64,000 nucleotides of DNA from Dehalococcoidia bacterium (GTDB lineage Bacteria; Chloroflexota; Dehalococcoidia; Lucifugimonadales; Lucifugimonadaceae): NCBI GenBank assembly GCA_030747175.1, contig JASLLE010000005.1, positions 1-64,000 on the forward strand. The letters are read 5' to 3'. The position numbers were made by a program, and so were the translations under genes. The stretch's first letter is position 1. Each line of letters opens with the position of its first letter. Below, in pieces: positions 44,801-53,870 of this stretch. The notes below the pieces were generated by a model that did not search any database, had not been told where the DNA came from, and was given only the letters and a program-made list of their open reading frames with translations.

Positions 44801-46156
44801 ATGAACGACTCTGGGGTTGCCCCCGATCCCGATCACGAGGACGTGTCGGACCTGTACTCAGGGTGCGACACGATGGTCTCCACCGGTGCGTCCTCCAGCG
44901 ACGGAGCGACCCTGTTCGCGAAGAACAGTGACCGGCCGGCGGACGACGCACAGCCTCTTGAGTCGCACGCGGCGACGCAGGCCGCCGTCCCCGGCACGCA
45001 GTTTGTGAAGATCGGTGGCGCGGCCCCGGCCTACCGGCATGTCGGTTCACGCCCCGACTGGTGCTGGGGTTACGAGCACGGGTTCAACGAGCACCAGGTC
45101 GTGATCGGAAACGAGGCTCTGCCGTCCCTGTTGCCGGAGTCCGATGAGCCCAGGCTGGTCGGCATGGAGGTTCTGCGGCTGGCCCTTGAACGCGGGGCGA
45201 CGGCTGAGGAGGCCGTTAACGTGATTACGGGCCTGGTAGCCGAGTACGGCCAGGGCAAGTTTTCCAACGACGCCGGGGTGCGGACCTACGACAACATTTA
45301 TATGGTGGCCGATCCGGGCGAAGCCTACGTGGTCGAGACGGTCGGCCACGAGTGGGCCGTCCGGCCGGTATCCGGCGTTCACAGCATCAGTAATGTGAGC
45401 GGGATGGACGAGGCGGCACAGCTGTCGCCCGGCGCGGAAGCGCAGGCGATCAGGCACGGGCTGTTCGACCCGGCCAACGGGCGCGCATTCGCCTGGTCCG
45501 ACGTTTACTCCGCCGTGGCCGACGCGAGGTCAGGCGCACGCCGCCAGTCCAGGTCGTCTTCGATACTTACCCACCATGAGGGGGAGATCGATTTCGGCAA
45601 GTTGATGCTCACGTTGTCCGACCACGGTTCGCCGGGTGGAGACCCCTCCCGGTTCGAGCCGGTTCCGGGCGATCTCCGGGGCATTTGTACCCACCCGCAA
45701 CATGAGGGCGGAGCAACGGCCGCGAGCCTTGTGGCAGACCTGTGTGCGGATGGATCAAGGCTGCCCGTCTACTGGTGTGCTATGTACGCGCCGTGTATGG
45801 CCCTGTTTTTTCCGGTGTTCATCGAAGGGGAACTGCCGGAGGCGCTGTCGATCGGCGGCGGGGTTTATTCCGACGATAGTCCATGGTGGATGTTTCACGC
45901 GCTCGGGCAGGAGGGCTTTGCCGGCGGCTATGGACGCATGAAGGAGATCCACGAGGGCTGGTGGGACCTTCAAAAAAACATGTTCAGCTCGGCGTACGAT
46001 ATAGCGGTTCGTGGACGAGCCATGATCGACGCCGGAGATTCCGGAGCGGCGAGCGAGATGCTGACCCGATACATGAGGGACAACGCCGAAAGTATGTTGA
46101 ACGTCGGGCGTGAAATGCTGAACGCTGGTACGTTCCGGGCAGTCCGGGCGCGTTGA
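44801..46156 (+). CDS. Peptidase family C69 (secernin/dipeptidase-like) protein
   Basis: This 451-residue Ntn-hydrolase-type protein has the pattern C-D-T-M-V-x-x-G-A-S-S-S-D-G and F-A-K-N-S-D-R-P, as in secernins and dipeptidase A. The Cys, about 21 residues from the ATG at 44801, would become the N-terminal nucleophile after removal of a propeptide. Further family-like segments are W-G-Y-E-H-G-F-N-E-H-Q-V-V-I-G-N-E-A and the C-T-H segment late in the protein. An upstream start at 44765 is possible. It is the first gene of a four-gene overlapping operon. Peptide or acyl-amino-acid hydrolysis is the family role; the substrate is unknown. Confidence 0.85.
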   Translation: MNDSGVAPDPDHEDVSDLYSGCDTMVSTGASSSDGATLFAKNSDRPADDAQPLESHAATQAAVPGTQFVKIGGAAPAYRHVGSRPDWCWGYEHGFNEHQVVIGNEALPSLLPESDEPRLVGMEVLRLALERGATAEEAVNVITGLVAEYGQGKFSNDAGVRTYDNIYMVADPGEAYVVETVGHEWAVRPVSGVHSISNVSGMDEAAQLSPGAEAQAIRHGLFDPANGRAFAWSDVYSAVADARSGARRQSRSSSILTHHEGEIDFGKLMLTLSDHGSPGGDPSRFEPVPGDLRGICTHPQHEGGATAASLVADLCADGSRLPVYWCAMYAPCMALFFPVFIEGELPEALSIGGGVYSDDSPWWMFHALGQEGFAGGYGRMKEIHEGWWDLQKNMFSSAYDIAVRGRAMIDAGDSGAASEMLTRYMRDNAESMLNVGREMLNAGTFRAVRAR

Positions 46157-46959
46157 CGGAGTTCAATCGCAGGGACGCCCTGCTGGCGGCCGTAACGGCG
46201 TGCGGAGCTGCGGCGGAGGTATTACTGGCGCGTTTTCGGGACGCCGGCGATACCACGCTGGAGCGTAGCTTCAAGGCAGATGGCGGGCTTGTAACAGACG
46301 CCGACATGGCCTCGGACGGGGCGATAGCGGAAACACTGAACACGTTTGATGTGACCGACCGAATCGAGTCCGAGGAAAGCACTTCGGGCGTCGATGATTC
46401 AGAACTTCGCTGGGTAGTAGATCCGTTGTGCGGCACCGCTCCATACGCGGCCGGGCTCGGCCACTGGGGAGTCAACGTGGCCTTGATGGACCGTTGTGCG
46501 CCGTTACTGGGCGCGATCACGATCCCCACGATGCGAGAGACCCTCACATCTGTGTCCGGCCGAGGGGCGTCCAGAAACGGCGAGTCCTGGCCCGCGAAAC
46601 CCCCGGCCGGCGAGCTGTCCGAGCAACTTGTCGACCTTGAGATCGCCGGGTCCGAGCGCGCGGCCCGGATGATGAGCGAAGGGGGCCTCAACTGGGTGCG
46701 TGGCGTGGATCACGTTGTCACGTACGCGTCGATGGCTTATCCGTTCAGCCAGCTATGCCTTGGAAGGCTTGCCGGCGTGGTCGCGTACGGCGTCGGCACG
46801 GTGCACCTCGCCGCTGGACTGGCTATTGCCGGAGAACTGGGGGTCATATTCACGGACGCGAATGGTGATGGCCTCGACTGGAATGCTGAGGATCCGTGGC
46901 CGGTGATGATCGCCGCCTGGCCCCATGCACATGCCGGATTACTGGAGTTGATGCGATGA
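46153..46959 (+). CDS. Inositol monophosphatase-fold protein with altered metal site
   Basis: This 268-residue protein is IMPase-like overall: S-F-K-A-D-G-G-L-V-T-D-A-D, I-E-S-E-E-S, then V-V-D-P-L-C-G-T at residues 88-95. In IMPases that motif is D-P-L/I-D-G-T, so the second Asp ligand is Cys93 here. The C-terminal W-D-x-A-A-G motif reads V-H-L-A-A-G, losing a third metal Asp. So two of the usual Mg ligands are gone, and phosphatase activity is doubtful or uses other chemistry. The start is a TTG overlapping the previous stop by 4 nt. The next gene starts inside its stop (ATGA). Confidence 0.78.
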   Translation: MTEFNRRDALLAAVTACGAAAEVLLARFRDAGDTTLERSFKADGGLVTDADMASDGAIAETLNTFDVTDRIESEESTSGVDDSELRWVVDPLCGTAPYAAGLGHWGVNVALMDRCAPLLGAITIPTMRETLTSVSGRGASRNGESWPAKPPAGELSEQLVDLEIAGSERAARMMSEGGLNWVRGVDHVVTYASMAYPFSQLCLGRLAGVVAYGVGTVHLAAGLAIAGELGVIFTDANGDGLDWNAEDPWPVMIAAWPHAHAGLLELMR

Positions 46960-48536
46960 CATCTGGTCCCGGCGAAACGGGCGACGGCAGCGTCCCCGCC
47001 ACTCCTGCTCCCGGTGGTTCCCCCGAGGCGCGCCAGTTGCGATACGCGGTCACGCCCTGGTCGGTGCAACGCCTCTACCGGCCCTTTATCTGGACATCGC
47101 TCCTCGTGGCGCTCATCTACGGATTTGGCACCGGCGCCGGGATGATGTTTGCGCCCGCGATTGGCATAGATCGCGGGTTGTGGTGGATCGTTCACGGACA
47201 GGCGCACGGCGTGGCGCAGATCTTTGGCTGGGCCGGGTTGTTCCTCATGGGCGTCTCGTTCCATGTCGTCCCACGGTTCCGGAACGGGCCGATGGACTTC
47301 CCGTGGCCGCAACGAGCGGTCCTGGTGCTGATCGTGCTCGGCGTAACGCTCAGGTTCTTCGGCCAGTCGCTGCATCGCCGTCCGTTCAGCCCGGACCTGC
47401 TGGACGCGTCCGGAGTCGTGTTGCTCGCCGGCATGCTGATCTATGCGGGTGTGATCGGCCGGGCGTTGTACCGGGGCCAGAACTCCCGCTTGCAGTCGGA
47501 GGTGTGGGTGTTGTCGGCGATCATCTGGGGCGTGATCGCGGCGGCGCTCCACGCTCGGATAGTTTTCCGGATGGCGGATACGGACGCCATTGCCGCGCCG
47601 GGGCCGTGGAACATCGCCATGATCGATGCCGGTCTGGTCGGGTTCCTGATCATCTTCATGCTTGGTGTGACGACGCGGGCGGTGGTCGGTTTCCTTGCCC
47701 TCAAACCGACCCGGCGCTGGCTCACGTGGATTGCGCTGGTTCTGCTGAATCTCGGGACTGCCTGGCATGTGGTTGCACGATACAGCGAAGAGTCGGATGA
47801 GACGGCGGCGGTGGGACTACTCATGCAGGCCGCCGGGTTCGTGGTGTTTATCGTTGCGCTGCGCGTGTTTGAACCTCCGGCCCGGAAGAACACCTATATC
47901 GAGGGCACGTACGTGCGCTACGAGTGGATCATCCGTGCCGCGTTCGGCTGGTTGCTCGTGGCCGCGGGACTGATTGTCCTGGACGCCATCGGCATGCTTA
48001 ACGATGACGCGATCCTTTCAGCGCCCTTGTCCGCTCCGATAACCCACGTCTTCACTCTCGGTTTCGTAACGATGATCATTTTTGGCGTTGGCTTGCGAAT
48101 GCTGACGCTGTTTGAGGGTACTGAGGCGCCGATGCACTGGCTGATGGATGTGGCGTTTGTGGCGCTGAACGCGGGGGTGGCGCTGCGCCTGGTATTCGGA
48201 TTCGGGTCGCTCCCGGGCGCAGACCAGTTCCAGGGGCTTTCCGGCGCGCTTGGACTCCTGGCGCTCGTGGCGTTCGGGATTGTGCTGCGGCGTTCCTTTT
48301 CGGCGAAACAGCGGGCCAGTTACGCGCGCCGGGCCGCGGCCGCCGGCATGGAACGGTTTGCCCAGGTGCGGGTTGGACGGGCCGGGCGGGGACCTGCGGG
48401 GAACGCCGCCTTTGGAACCGTATCGAGCGCTCCGGCCGAAACTGCGCCCGGAAACAGGTCCGGGGACGACGATACGCCCGAGTCGCCGGGCAACGGCCCG
48501 TCCGACGAATCGACAGATGAGGGAGGCCAGACATGA
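46956..48536 (+). CDS. NnrS-like multi-pass membrane protein
   Basis: This 526-residue protein has about twelve hydrophobic helices between residues ~40 and 425. The early G-Q-A-H-G-V-A-Q-I-F-G-W helix and later H-V-V-P-R-F, H-A-R and H-V-F-T-L-G segments supply scattered His residues. This is the pattern of NnrS, a haem/copper membrane protein linked to nitric oxide and nitrosative stress. The soluble C-terminus is Gly/Ser/Asp-rich and disordered. I chose the ATG at 46956 (ATGA overlap) over an upstream in-frame start at 46896. No denitrification genes are nearby, so the role here is open. Confidence 0.75.
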   Translation: MTSGPGETGDGSVPATPAPGGSPEARQLRYAVTPWSVQRLYRPFIWTSLLVALIYGFGTGAGMMFAPAIGIDRGLWWIVHGQAHGVAQIFGWAGLFLMGVSFHVVPRFRNGPMDFPWPQRAVLVLIVLGVTLRFFGQSLHRRPFSPDLLDASGVVLLAGMLIYAGVIGRALYRGQNSRLQSEVWVLSAIIWGVIAAALHARIVFRMADTDAIAAPGPWNIAMIDAGLVGFLIIFMLGVTTRAVVGFLALKPTRRWLTWIALVLLNLGTAWHVVARYSEESDETAAVGLLMQAAGFVVFIVALRVFEPPARKNTYIEGTYVRYEWIIRAAFGWLLVAAGLIVLDAIGMLNDDAILSAPLSAPITHVFTLGFVTMIIFGVGLRMLTLFEGTEAPMHWLMDVAFVALNAGVALRLVFGFGSLPGADQFQGLSGALGLLALVAFGIVLRRSFSAKQRASYARRAAAAGMERFAQVRVGRAGRGPAGNAAFGTVSSAPAETAPGNRSGDDDTPESPGNGPSDESTDEGGQT

Positions 48537-49267
48537 GCGCCGAGAATCCGCCGAAACTTCTTCCGCTGGATGAGGACTGGGACCGCGCGGTCGCGGTGGC
48601 GGCGCATCCAGACGATCTCGAATACGGCGCAGCGTCGGCGATCGCACGATGGACGGAGCAGGGCAAGGAGATCACCTATCTGTTGCTCACGCGCGGGGAG
48701 GCGGGCATAGACGGGATGCACCCGCGTGACGCCGGCCCGTTGCGCGAAGCAGAAGAGGTGGCCGGGGCGGCGAAGGTCGGCGTTACGACGGTCGATTTCC
48801 TGGACTACACGGACGGCGTTATCGAGTACGGAATGGACCTGCGACGGGACATCACCCGTGCGTTCCGTAAGTACAGACCGGAAATCGTGATCAGCGGGAA
48901 CCACCGGTTGCTGTTCCCGAGTGGCAAGCTCAACATGGCGGACCACCGCTGGGCCGGCCTCGCAGTGCTGGACGCCGCCCGTGGCGCCGGCAACCGCTGG
49001 ATCTTCCCGGAGCTTCTGGAGGAAGGGTACGAGCCCTGGGACGGAGTCCGCTCGGTGCTCACAGGAGGGTCCGGCAGTCCTACTCACGGTGTCGATGTCA
49101 CGGACACGCTGGATCGCGGAATCGCCTCGCTCAAGGAACACAGAAGGTACATCGAGGGGCTGTCGTTCGATTTCGATCCCGAAGAGTTTCTGACATGGGG
49201 CGCGGCGGCGGCGGGAGAGAGGCTCGGCGTGGATTACGGCGTCATGTTCGAGGTGATCGGGATTTAG
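48533..49267 (+). CDS. PIG-L/LmbE-family N-acetyl-sugar deacetylase-like protein
   Basis: This 244-residue zinc hydrolase has the hallmark A-A-H-P-D-D-L-E-Y-G near residue 20, R-G-E-A-G-I-D-G, R-E-A-E-E-V-A and D-H-R-W-A-G, the second zinc-ligand region. Family members remove acetyl or amide groups from GlcNAc-type sugars (MshB, BshB, PIG-L). It overlaps the NnrS-like gene by 4 nt and ends the four-gene operon. A mycothiol- or bacillithiol-type role is conceivable, but no other thiol-pathway gene is here. Confidence 0.9.
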   Translation: MSAENPPKLLPLDEDWDRAVAVAAHPDDLEYGAASAIARWTEQGKEITYLLLTRGEAGIDGMHPRDAGPLREAEEVAGAAKVGVTTVDFLDYTDGVIEYGMDLRRDITRAFRKYRPEIVISGNHRLLFPSGKLNMADHRWAGLAVLDAARGAGNRWIFPELLEEGYEPWDGVRSVLTGGSGSPTHGVDVTDTLDRGIASLKEHRRYIEGLSFDFDPEEFLTWGAAAAGERLGVDYGVMFEVIGI

Positions 49268-49313
49268 TTGGCGCGCGACGCGGTATTTGCGCGCACGCTA
49301 ATAACGAAAGCTC

Positions 49314-49345
49314 TTATTCCGCTGAATGGCTATTCAGTGGAATAA
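49314..49345. terminator. Hairpin after the C69-IMPase-NnrS-PIG-L operon
   Basis: TTATTCCGCTGAAT (49314-49327) pairs with ATTCAGTGGAATAA (49332-49345) across the loop GGCT, giving a 14-bp stem with one G-T pair. No T tract follows. The position, 46 bp after the stop, fits an operon end. Confidence 0.6.
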
Positions 49346-49476
49346 CGGACAAATCCACTCGTAATTAAATGTCGGAGCCGCTGGCTCCTTGACCGGCCCA
49401 TGTGCGGGGCATAATCTCGTGCGGCGATTCATAACACCCGAAAACCGTGGCAGCTACGAACTGCCAGAGGAATTCC

Positions 49477-49875
49477 ATGGGACACATCGTTAACCACGTC
49501 CACCTGAAGTCAGAAGACCCCGGAAAGACAGCCGACTGGTTCGTCGAGGCGTTTGGCGTCGAGATCCGCGGCGACACCGTTCGCGAGGCCGGCGGCGACC
49601 GATTTATCAACTGTTTTGATGGAAACGGCTTCAACATCAACATCTCCGGACAGCGCGTAAACCTGGGCGAGCAGATGGAGCCTGCGAGCGCAGAGACGCG
49701 CTTCGGGCTGGAGCATTTCGGCTTTGACGTCGATGATATGGACTCTGAACTCGAGCGCCTGAAAGGTCTCGGAGCAGAGTTGAAGGAAGGCCCGATTGAA
49801 GCCGCCGGCGGTCTCAAGATCGCGTTCATCTCCGCTCCCGGACCGATCCGTATCGAGCTTATTCAGCGGCCCTAG
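49477..49875 (+). CDS. VOC-family (glyoxalase/bleomycin resistance-like) protein, copy 1
   Basis: This 132-residue protein starts N-H-V-H-L-K-S-E-D-P, a first metal His of the vicinal-oxygen-chelate fold. G-L-E-H-F-G-F-D-V-D-D near residue 80 gives the second half-site, and I-R-I-E-L-I near the end supplies the Glu. I chose the ATG at 49477, with AGAGGAA 5 nt upstream. VOC enzymes include dioxygenases, epimerases and lyases; as the first gene of the catabolic cluster it likely acts on one of its intermediates. Confidence 0.85.
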   Translation: MGHIVNHVHLKSEDPGKTADWFVEAFGVEIRGDTVREAGGDRFINCFDGNGFNINISGQRVNLGEQMEPASAETRFGLEHFGFDVDDMDSELERLKGLGAELKEGPIEAAGGLKIAFISAPGPIRIELIQRP

Positions 49876-49960
49876 CAGGCGGCGGATTTGATTCAGAACG
49901 TCCGGGCCATCGTGTCCGGGCGTTTTTGCTTCCGGCGGGAACGCGTATGGAGACGACTCT

Positions 49961-50350
49961 GTGGCGTTTGAAATAAACCACATCCACCTGAAAGCTCCCG
50001 ATCCGCGTCGCACCGCCGAGTGGTACGTAAAGGCATTCACGTTCGAGATCATCAGCGACACGGTCCGTTCCTTCGGCGATCGTCGTCTCAACTGCAAGTC
50101 CCCGGGCGGGCTGGTCGTGAACATATCGAGTGCCCGCGATGGGGAGACGATGGCGGACGGCGATGCCGGGTCACACTGGGGACTGGAGCACTTCGGCGTA
50201 GATTCGGACGATCTGCTTGCCGATATCGAGCGCCTCGGCGCGCTCGGCGCTCCGCTTCTTGAAGGGCCGATCGACATCCCCGGCGGCAACCTCGTGGCGT
50301 TCGTACAGGGCCCGGACGACGTCAGGATCGAAGTGGTACAGCAGAGGTAA
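49961..50350 (+). CDS. VOC-family protein, copy 2
   Basis: This 129-residue paralogue of the preceding gene has N-H-I-H-L-K-A-P-D-P at the start, W-G-L-E-H-F-G-V-D-S-D-D in the middle and V-R-I-E-V-V-Q at the end. The start is GTG. The 85 bp before it contain a direct repeat of GTCCGGG but no clear terminator. Tandem VOC copies could form a heterodimer, as the fold pairs across subunits. The substrate is unknown. Confidence 0.85.
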   Translation: MAFEINHIHLKAPDPRRTAEWYVKAFTFEIISDTVRSFGDRRLNCKSPGGLVVNISSARDGETMADGDAGSHWGLEHFGVDSDDLLADIERLGALGAPLLEGPIDIPGGNLVAFVQGPDDVRIEVVQQR

Positions 50351-50401
50351 CAACCCGGACCGATTCACCAGGATTTCCGACAGGCTGCCAGGGGAGTTCC
50401 C

Positions 50402-51565
50402 ATGACCGAGGACAGGCTCAACATAGCTCTCGTCGGAGCGGCCGGGCTGGTCGCAGCTCCGGCGCACCTGAATTCGATACCGCTTATCGAGCGGATGAAC
50501 TTCGCGGCGGTGTGTGACGTGGATGCCGATGCCGTTCAGTTGCTGGCCCGAGAGCGCGGGGTCGACAAAGCCTATTCCAGCTATGAAGAGTTGCTCGCTG
50601 ATCCGGATATCGACGCCGTGGACCTGGTTACTCCGCCGTTCATGCACGCCGAGATGGCCATCGCAGCGGCACGCGCCGGGAAGCATGTGTACGTCGAGAA
50701 ACCGATGGCCCGCAGTCTTGGCGAAGGGCGTGCGATGGTACAGGCGGCGGCCGATGCCGGTGTCCGGCTCCAGGTGGGCGAGAGTTACATATTCCACGGG
50801 CCGCACGTCATAGCGCGAGACCTGATCGACGCCGGCGAGATCGGCGAAGTATTGCAGGTTCGTGAGACCAGGGATCCGTGGGTTTTCAATGAGACGGAAA
50901 ACGCGCGCCTTGACGGGCGGGGCCACCACATCGCATGGCGTTACGATCCGGAGCTATCAGGTGGCGGCGACTTCCCGTGGATGATGGACCACGCGCCGCA
51001 TTTTTTTGCCACAGCACGTTTGTTCAACGGCATGACCGCGATCGAGCGCGTCAACGCGATGGCGCGGCCGCATGGTGAAGGTCGGGAGGCGCACCTGCGC
51101 GGCGTCACCGCGGTCACGTGGATGTACGAGGGCGGAGAGGCCGACGGGTTGTGGATGCAGGCCGATATGGGGGCGGAGGCGGCCCGGTACATCGGGTTTC
51201 GCACGGAGGTGATCGGAACCAGAGGCACGCTTCTCGTTTTTGGAGAGGGTGGCGGCTCGGCGCCGGGTTTCCCGCAGGTCGCCCCGGTCACTCTTATCGC
51301 CAACGGGACCGAGAAGTATTTCGACCCAGAAGAGGGGGAGGACCGGTCCTGGGCGTCGAACAATTCTTACTACGACCGCGCCCACGGCAACACGCTGCGC
51401 CATTTTGCGGACACGGTGCTGGACGGCATACCGTCGCTGTATACGCCTAAAGACGGGATCGCAGACCTGACCGCCACGCTCGCCACGATCAAGAGCGCGA
51501 TGGACGGAAGGCCGATAGCGCTGTCCGATGTGCCGGACGACTGGACGGCGTACGGGGCGGGATGA
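50402..51565 (+). CDS. Gfo/Idh/MocA-family NAD(P)-dependent oxidoreductase
   Basis: This 387-residue protein begins with a Rossmann strand A-L-V-G-A-A-G-L-V and A-A-V-C-D-V-D. The family motif H-V-Y-V-E-K-P-M-A holds the catalytic Lys near residue 100, and G-G-D-F-P-W-M-M-D-H-A-P-H lies in the C-terminal sheet. The glycine pattern is G-A-A-G-L rather than G-x-G-x-x-G. Members oxidise sugars, inositols or sugar acids. GGGGAG precedes the ATG. It is the oxidoreductase step of the co-directional catabolic cluster. Confidence 0.92.
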   Translation: MTEDRLNIALVGAAGLVAAPAHLNSIPLIERMNFAAVCDVDADAVQLLARERGVDKAYSSYEELLADPDIDAVDLVTPPFMHAEMAIAAARAGKHVYVEKPMARSLGEGRAMVQAAADAGVRLQVGESYIFHGPHVIARDLIDAGEIGEVLQVRETRDPWVFNETENARLDGRGHHIAWRYDPELSGGGDFPWMMDHAPHFFATARLFNGMTAIERVNAMARPHGEGREAHLRGVTAVTWMYEGGEADGLWMQADMGAEAARYIGFRTEVIGTRGTLLVFGEGGGSAPGFPQVAPVTLIANGTEKYFDPEEGEDRSWASNNSYYDRAHGNTLRHFADTVLDGIPSLYTPKDGIADLTATLATIKSAMDGRPIALSDVPDDWTAYGAG

Positions 51566-51587
51566 TTCTAGATAAGAGGAGAGTCCT

Positions 51588-52757
51588 TTGAAGATCACTG
51601 ACGTAGAGGTCATATCGTTCCGGTTGCCTACTAATAGTCGTGGCACCAAGTGGGGCTACGGCGAGGTCGCAGAAAAGCATGACGGAGTTCAGTCGATAAC
51701 CCGCATCTCTACCGATAGCGGCGCGACTGGTTATGCAACCGGCGGCGTCCACTCCTACTTCTACGGCACTAACGCTGCGGAGGTGGAGTCGGTCATCAAG
51801 CCCATGCTCATCGGGCAGGACCCGTGGGATCGGGAGCTGCTCTGGAACTGGATGGCGCAGCACCGCGGCATTTCCGAGGGTTTGCTCGGCAACATCGACT
51901 CGGCGTTGTGGGACCTGGCGGGGCGTGCGTCCGGGGTTTCCGTGGCGAAGCTGCTGGGTCGTGCGCGCACTAAAGTGAAGGCTTACGGCAGTACCGCGCC
52001 AAACCTCGGACGCCCGGACGTTTACGCCGATCTTGCACGAGCGTGCAAGGAACGCGGTTACCAGGCGTTCAAGGTCCACGCCTATATCTTTATGGATCCG
52101 AATACGATGACCCCGACGCCCGGCAAGCCTGCTTCACCGCGCGAGGACGTCGAGGTGTGCGAGGCCGTCCGTGACGCCGTTGGCCCGGACATGACGCTGA
52201 TGCATGATCCGTGGGGCGTCTATTCGTACCAGGAGGCGGTTTACGTGGGGCGGGAGCTGGAGCGGCTTGGCTTCTATTTCTTGGAGCACCCTATGGACGA
52301 GCGACGCACGGAGCCTTATCGCCGTCTCTGCGCCGAGCTGGACATCCCGGTGTGCTCTCCCGAACTGACGGCCGGGATGCACTACAGCCGGGCGGAATGG
52401 CTGCTCCAGAAGGCTTCAGATATCGGCCGAATCGACGTTAATTTCGGCGGCATCACGGCGTGCAAGAAGGCCGTCGATATGTACGAGTCGTTTGGCGTGC
52501 CGTGCGAGATGCACGTCGGCGGACACGGGAACGCCGCCATTCTCGGGGCGACGACCGAGGAGACATGCGAGTTCTTCGAGCGGGGATTGCTGTCCCCGGA
52601 CGTGGACTACGATCAGCCGCCGCTGTACCTGAACACGCCGTGCGACCCGATGGACGAAGAGGGTTTCGTGCACCTCCCGGACGGACCCGGGCTGGGTTAC
52701 GACTTCAACTGGGACTACATCAACGACAACCAGATCGGCGGGACCAACCGGCCTTGA
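51588..52757 (+). CDS. Enolase-superfamily (mandelate racemase/muconate lactonising-like) enzyme
   Basis: This 389-residue protein has the capping domain followed by the barrel with F-K-V-H-A (K-x-H catalytic position, near residue 163), metal ligands in M-H-D-P, F-L-E-H-P and C-S-P-E, and a catalytic His in M-H-V-G-G-H-G-N. This set fits an acid-sugar dehydratase or racemase that abstracts the proton alpha to a carboxylate. The TTG start has AGAGGAGAG just upstream. It lies 22 bp after the Gfo/Idh gene. Expansion of this superfamily is described for SAR202 bacteria. Confidence 0.92.
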   Translation: MKITDVEVISFRLPTNSRGTKWGYGEVAEKHDGVQSITRISTDSGATGYATGGVHSYFYGTNAAEVESVIKPMLIGQDPWDRELLWNWMAQHRGISEGLLGNIDSALWDLAGRASGVSVAKLLGRARTKVKAYGSTAPNLGRPDVYADLARACKERGYQAFKVHAYIFMDPNTMTPTPGKPASPREDVEVCEAVRDAVGPDMTLMHDPWGVYSYQEAVYVGRELERLGFYFLEHPMDERRTEPYRRLCAELDIPVCSPELTAGMHYSRAEWLLQKASDIGRIDVNFGGITACKKAVDMYESFGVPCEMHVGGHGNAAILGATTEETCEFFERGLLSPDVDYDQPPLYLNTPCDPMDEEGFVHLPDGPGLGYDFNWDYINDNQIGGTNRP

Positions 52758-52805
52758 ATCTGACGATGGCGCCCGGGCACGATAGATACTTCCGTAGGAC
52801 ACCTC

Positions 52806-53711
52806 ATGAAAATCATCGACACGCATCACCACCTCTGGGACCTCGAGAACAACCGCTACCCGTGGCTTCAAACGCCGATCGACCACTTTGCGGGCGACTA
52901 CTCGAAGATCCGCCGGACGTACCTGATTTCTGACCTGATAGCGGACGCATCTGAGGGTCCGTACGAGCTCGTGAAGTCGGTCCACGTCCAGGCCGAATGG
53001 GATCACGAGGGCGACCCGGCCGGCGAGACGGCGTGGCTCCAGGGAGTGGCCGATTCACCAGAAGCAAACGGCCTGGTGTCGGCCATCGTTGGGAATGCCG
53101 ATTTTTTCTCGCCGGACGTTGAGGGCGTGCTGGAACGGCATGCGGCGCACGCAAACTTTCGCGGTATTCGCCAGATGTTGAACCACTCTCAGGACAATCC
53201 CGGTCTGAACTTCATCGATCGCGGCGATGCGATGGACGATCCGGCGTGGCGGGACGGTTACCGCCTGCTGGCGAAGTTCGGGGCGTCGTTCGATCTCCAG
53301 ATATGGCCGTGGCAGCTTGAGATGGCGGCCCGGCTCGCGAGCGACATCCCGGAAGTTCCGATCATCCTGAATCACACCGGAATGCCGTACGCGTCCGTTG
53401 CCGCCGCACGCCGCCAGTGGGACGCCGGGATGCGGGCGCTTGCGTCGACGCGAAACGTGTCCGTCAAGATATCGGCGCTCGGGATGACCGATCCAGACTG
53501 GACCGCCGACGACATCCGGCCGTGGGTCGAGGGAACGATCGAGATCTTCGGGGTCGACCGCTGCATGTTCGCCTCCAACTTCCCGGTGGACAGCATGACG
53601 AGCGACTACACGACGATCTGGGCTGCGTACGACGAGATCACGAGCGGGCTACCCGACGCGGATCGCCAGAAGCTGTTCCACGACAACGCCGTGAGGTACT
53701 ACCGGCTGTAG
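52806..53711 (+). CDS. Amidohydrolase (2-pyrone-4,6-dicarboxylate lactonase-like)
   Basis: This 301-residue barrel hydrolase opens I-D-T-H-H-H-L-W-D, typical of the amidohydrolase-2/LigI-type lactonases. N-F-R-G-I-R-Q-M-L, I-L-N-H-T-G-M-P and the C-terminal F-A-S-N-F-P-V-D complete the pattern. Such enzymes hydrolyse lactones or decarboxylate acids; following an enolase-superfamily enzyme and a dehydrogenase, a sugar-lactone step (as in fuconolactone hydrolysis) is a sensible inference. AGGA precedes the ATG by about 7 nt. Confidence 0.9.
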   Translation: MKIIDTHHHLWDLENNRYPWLQTPIDHFAGDYSKIRRTYLISDLIADASEGPYELVKSVHVQAEWDHEGDPAGETAWLQGVADSPEANGLVSAIVGNADFFSPDVEGVLERHAAHANFRGIRQMLNHSQDNPGLNFIDRGDAMDDPAWRDGYRLLAKFGASFDLQIWPWQLEMAARLASDIPEVPIILNHTGMPYASVAAARRQWDAGMRALASTRNVSVKISALGMTDPDWTADDIRPWVEGTIEIFGVDRCMFASNFPVDSMTSDYTTIWAAYDEITSGLPDADRQKLFHDNAVRYYRL

Positions 53712-53870
53712 TTGTGGGAGGGGAGCGGAGCCGGGCCGAGGTCCTGTCTGGCCGATAAACGACAGAGCGGGGCGTTGGCCGCGGTTGCCACCGTGTCCCA
53801 TCCCGGCGCCGCGGGTAAACTTCCTCCAATTGCATCCTTCACCATTCCCGATACCTTCCCGGAGAGTTGA

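Noticed and set aside
49910-49930. Terminator between the two VOC genes
   Set aside because: The two GTCCGGG segments are direct, not inverted, repeats and do not form a stem; the following T run alone is not enough.
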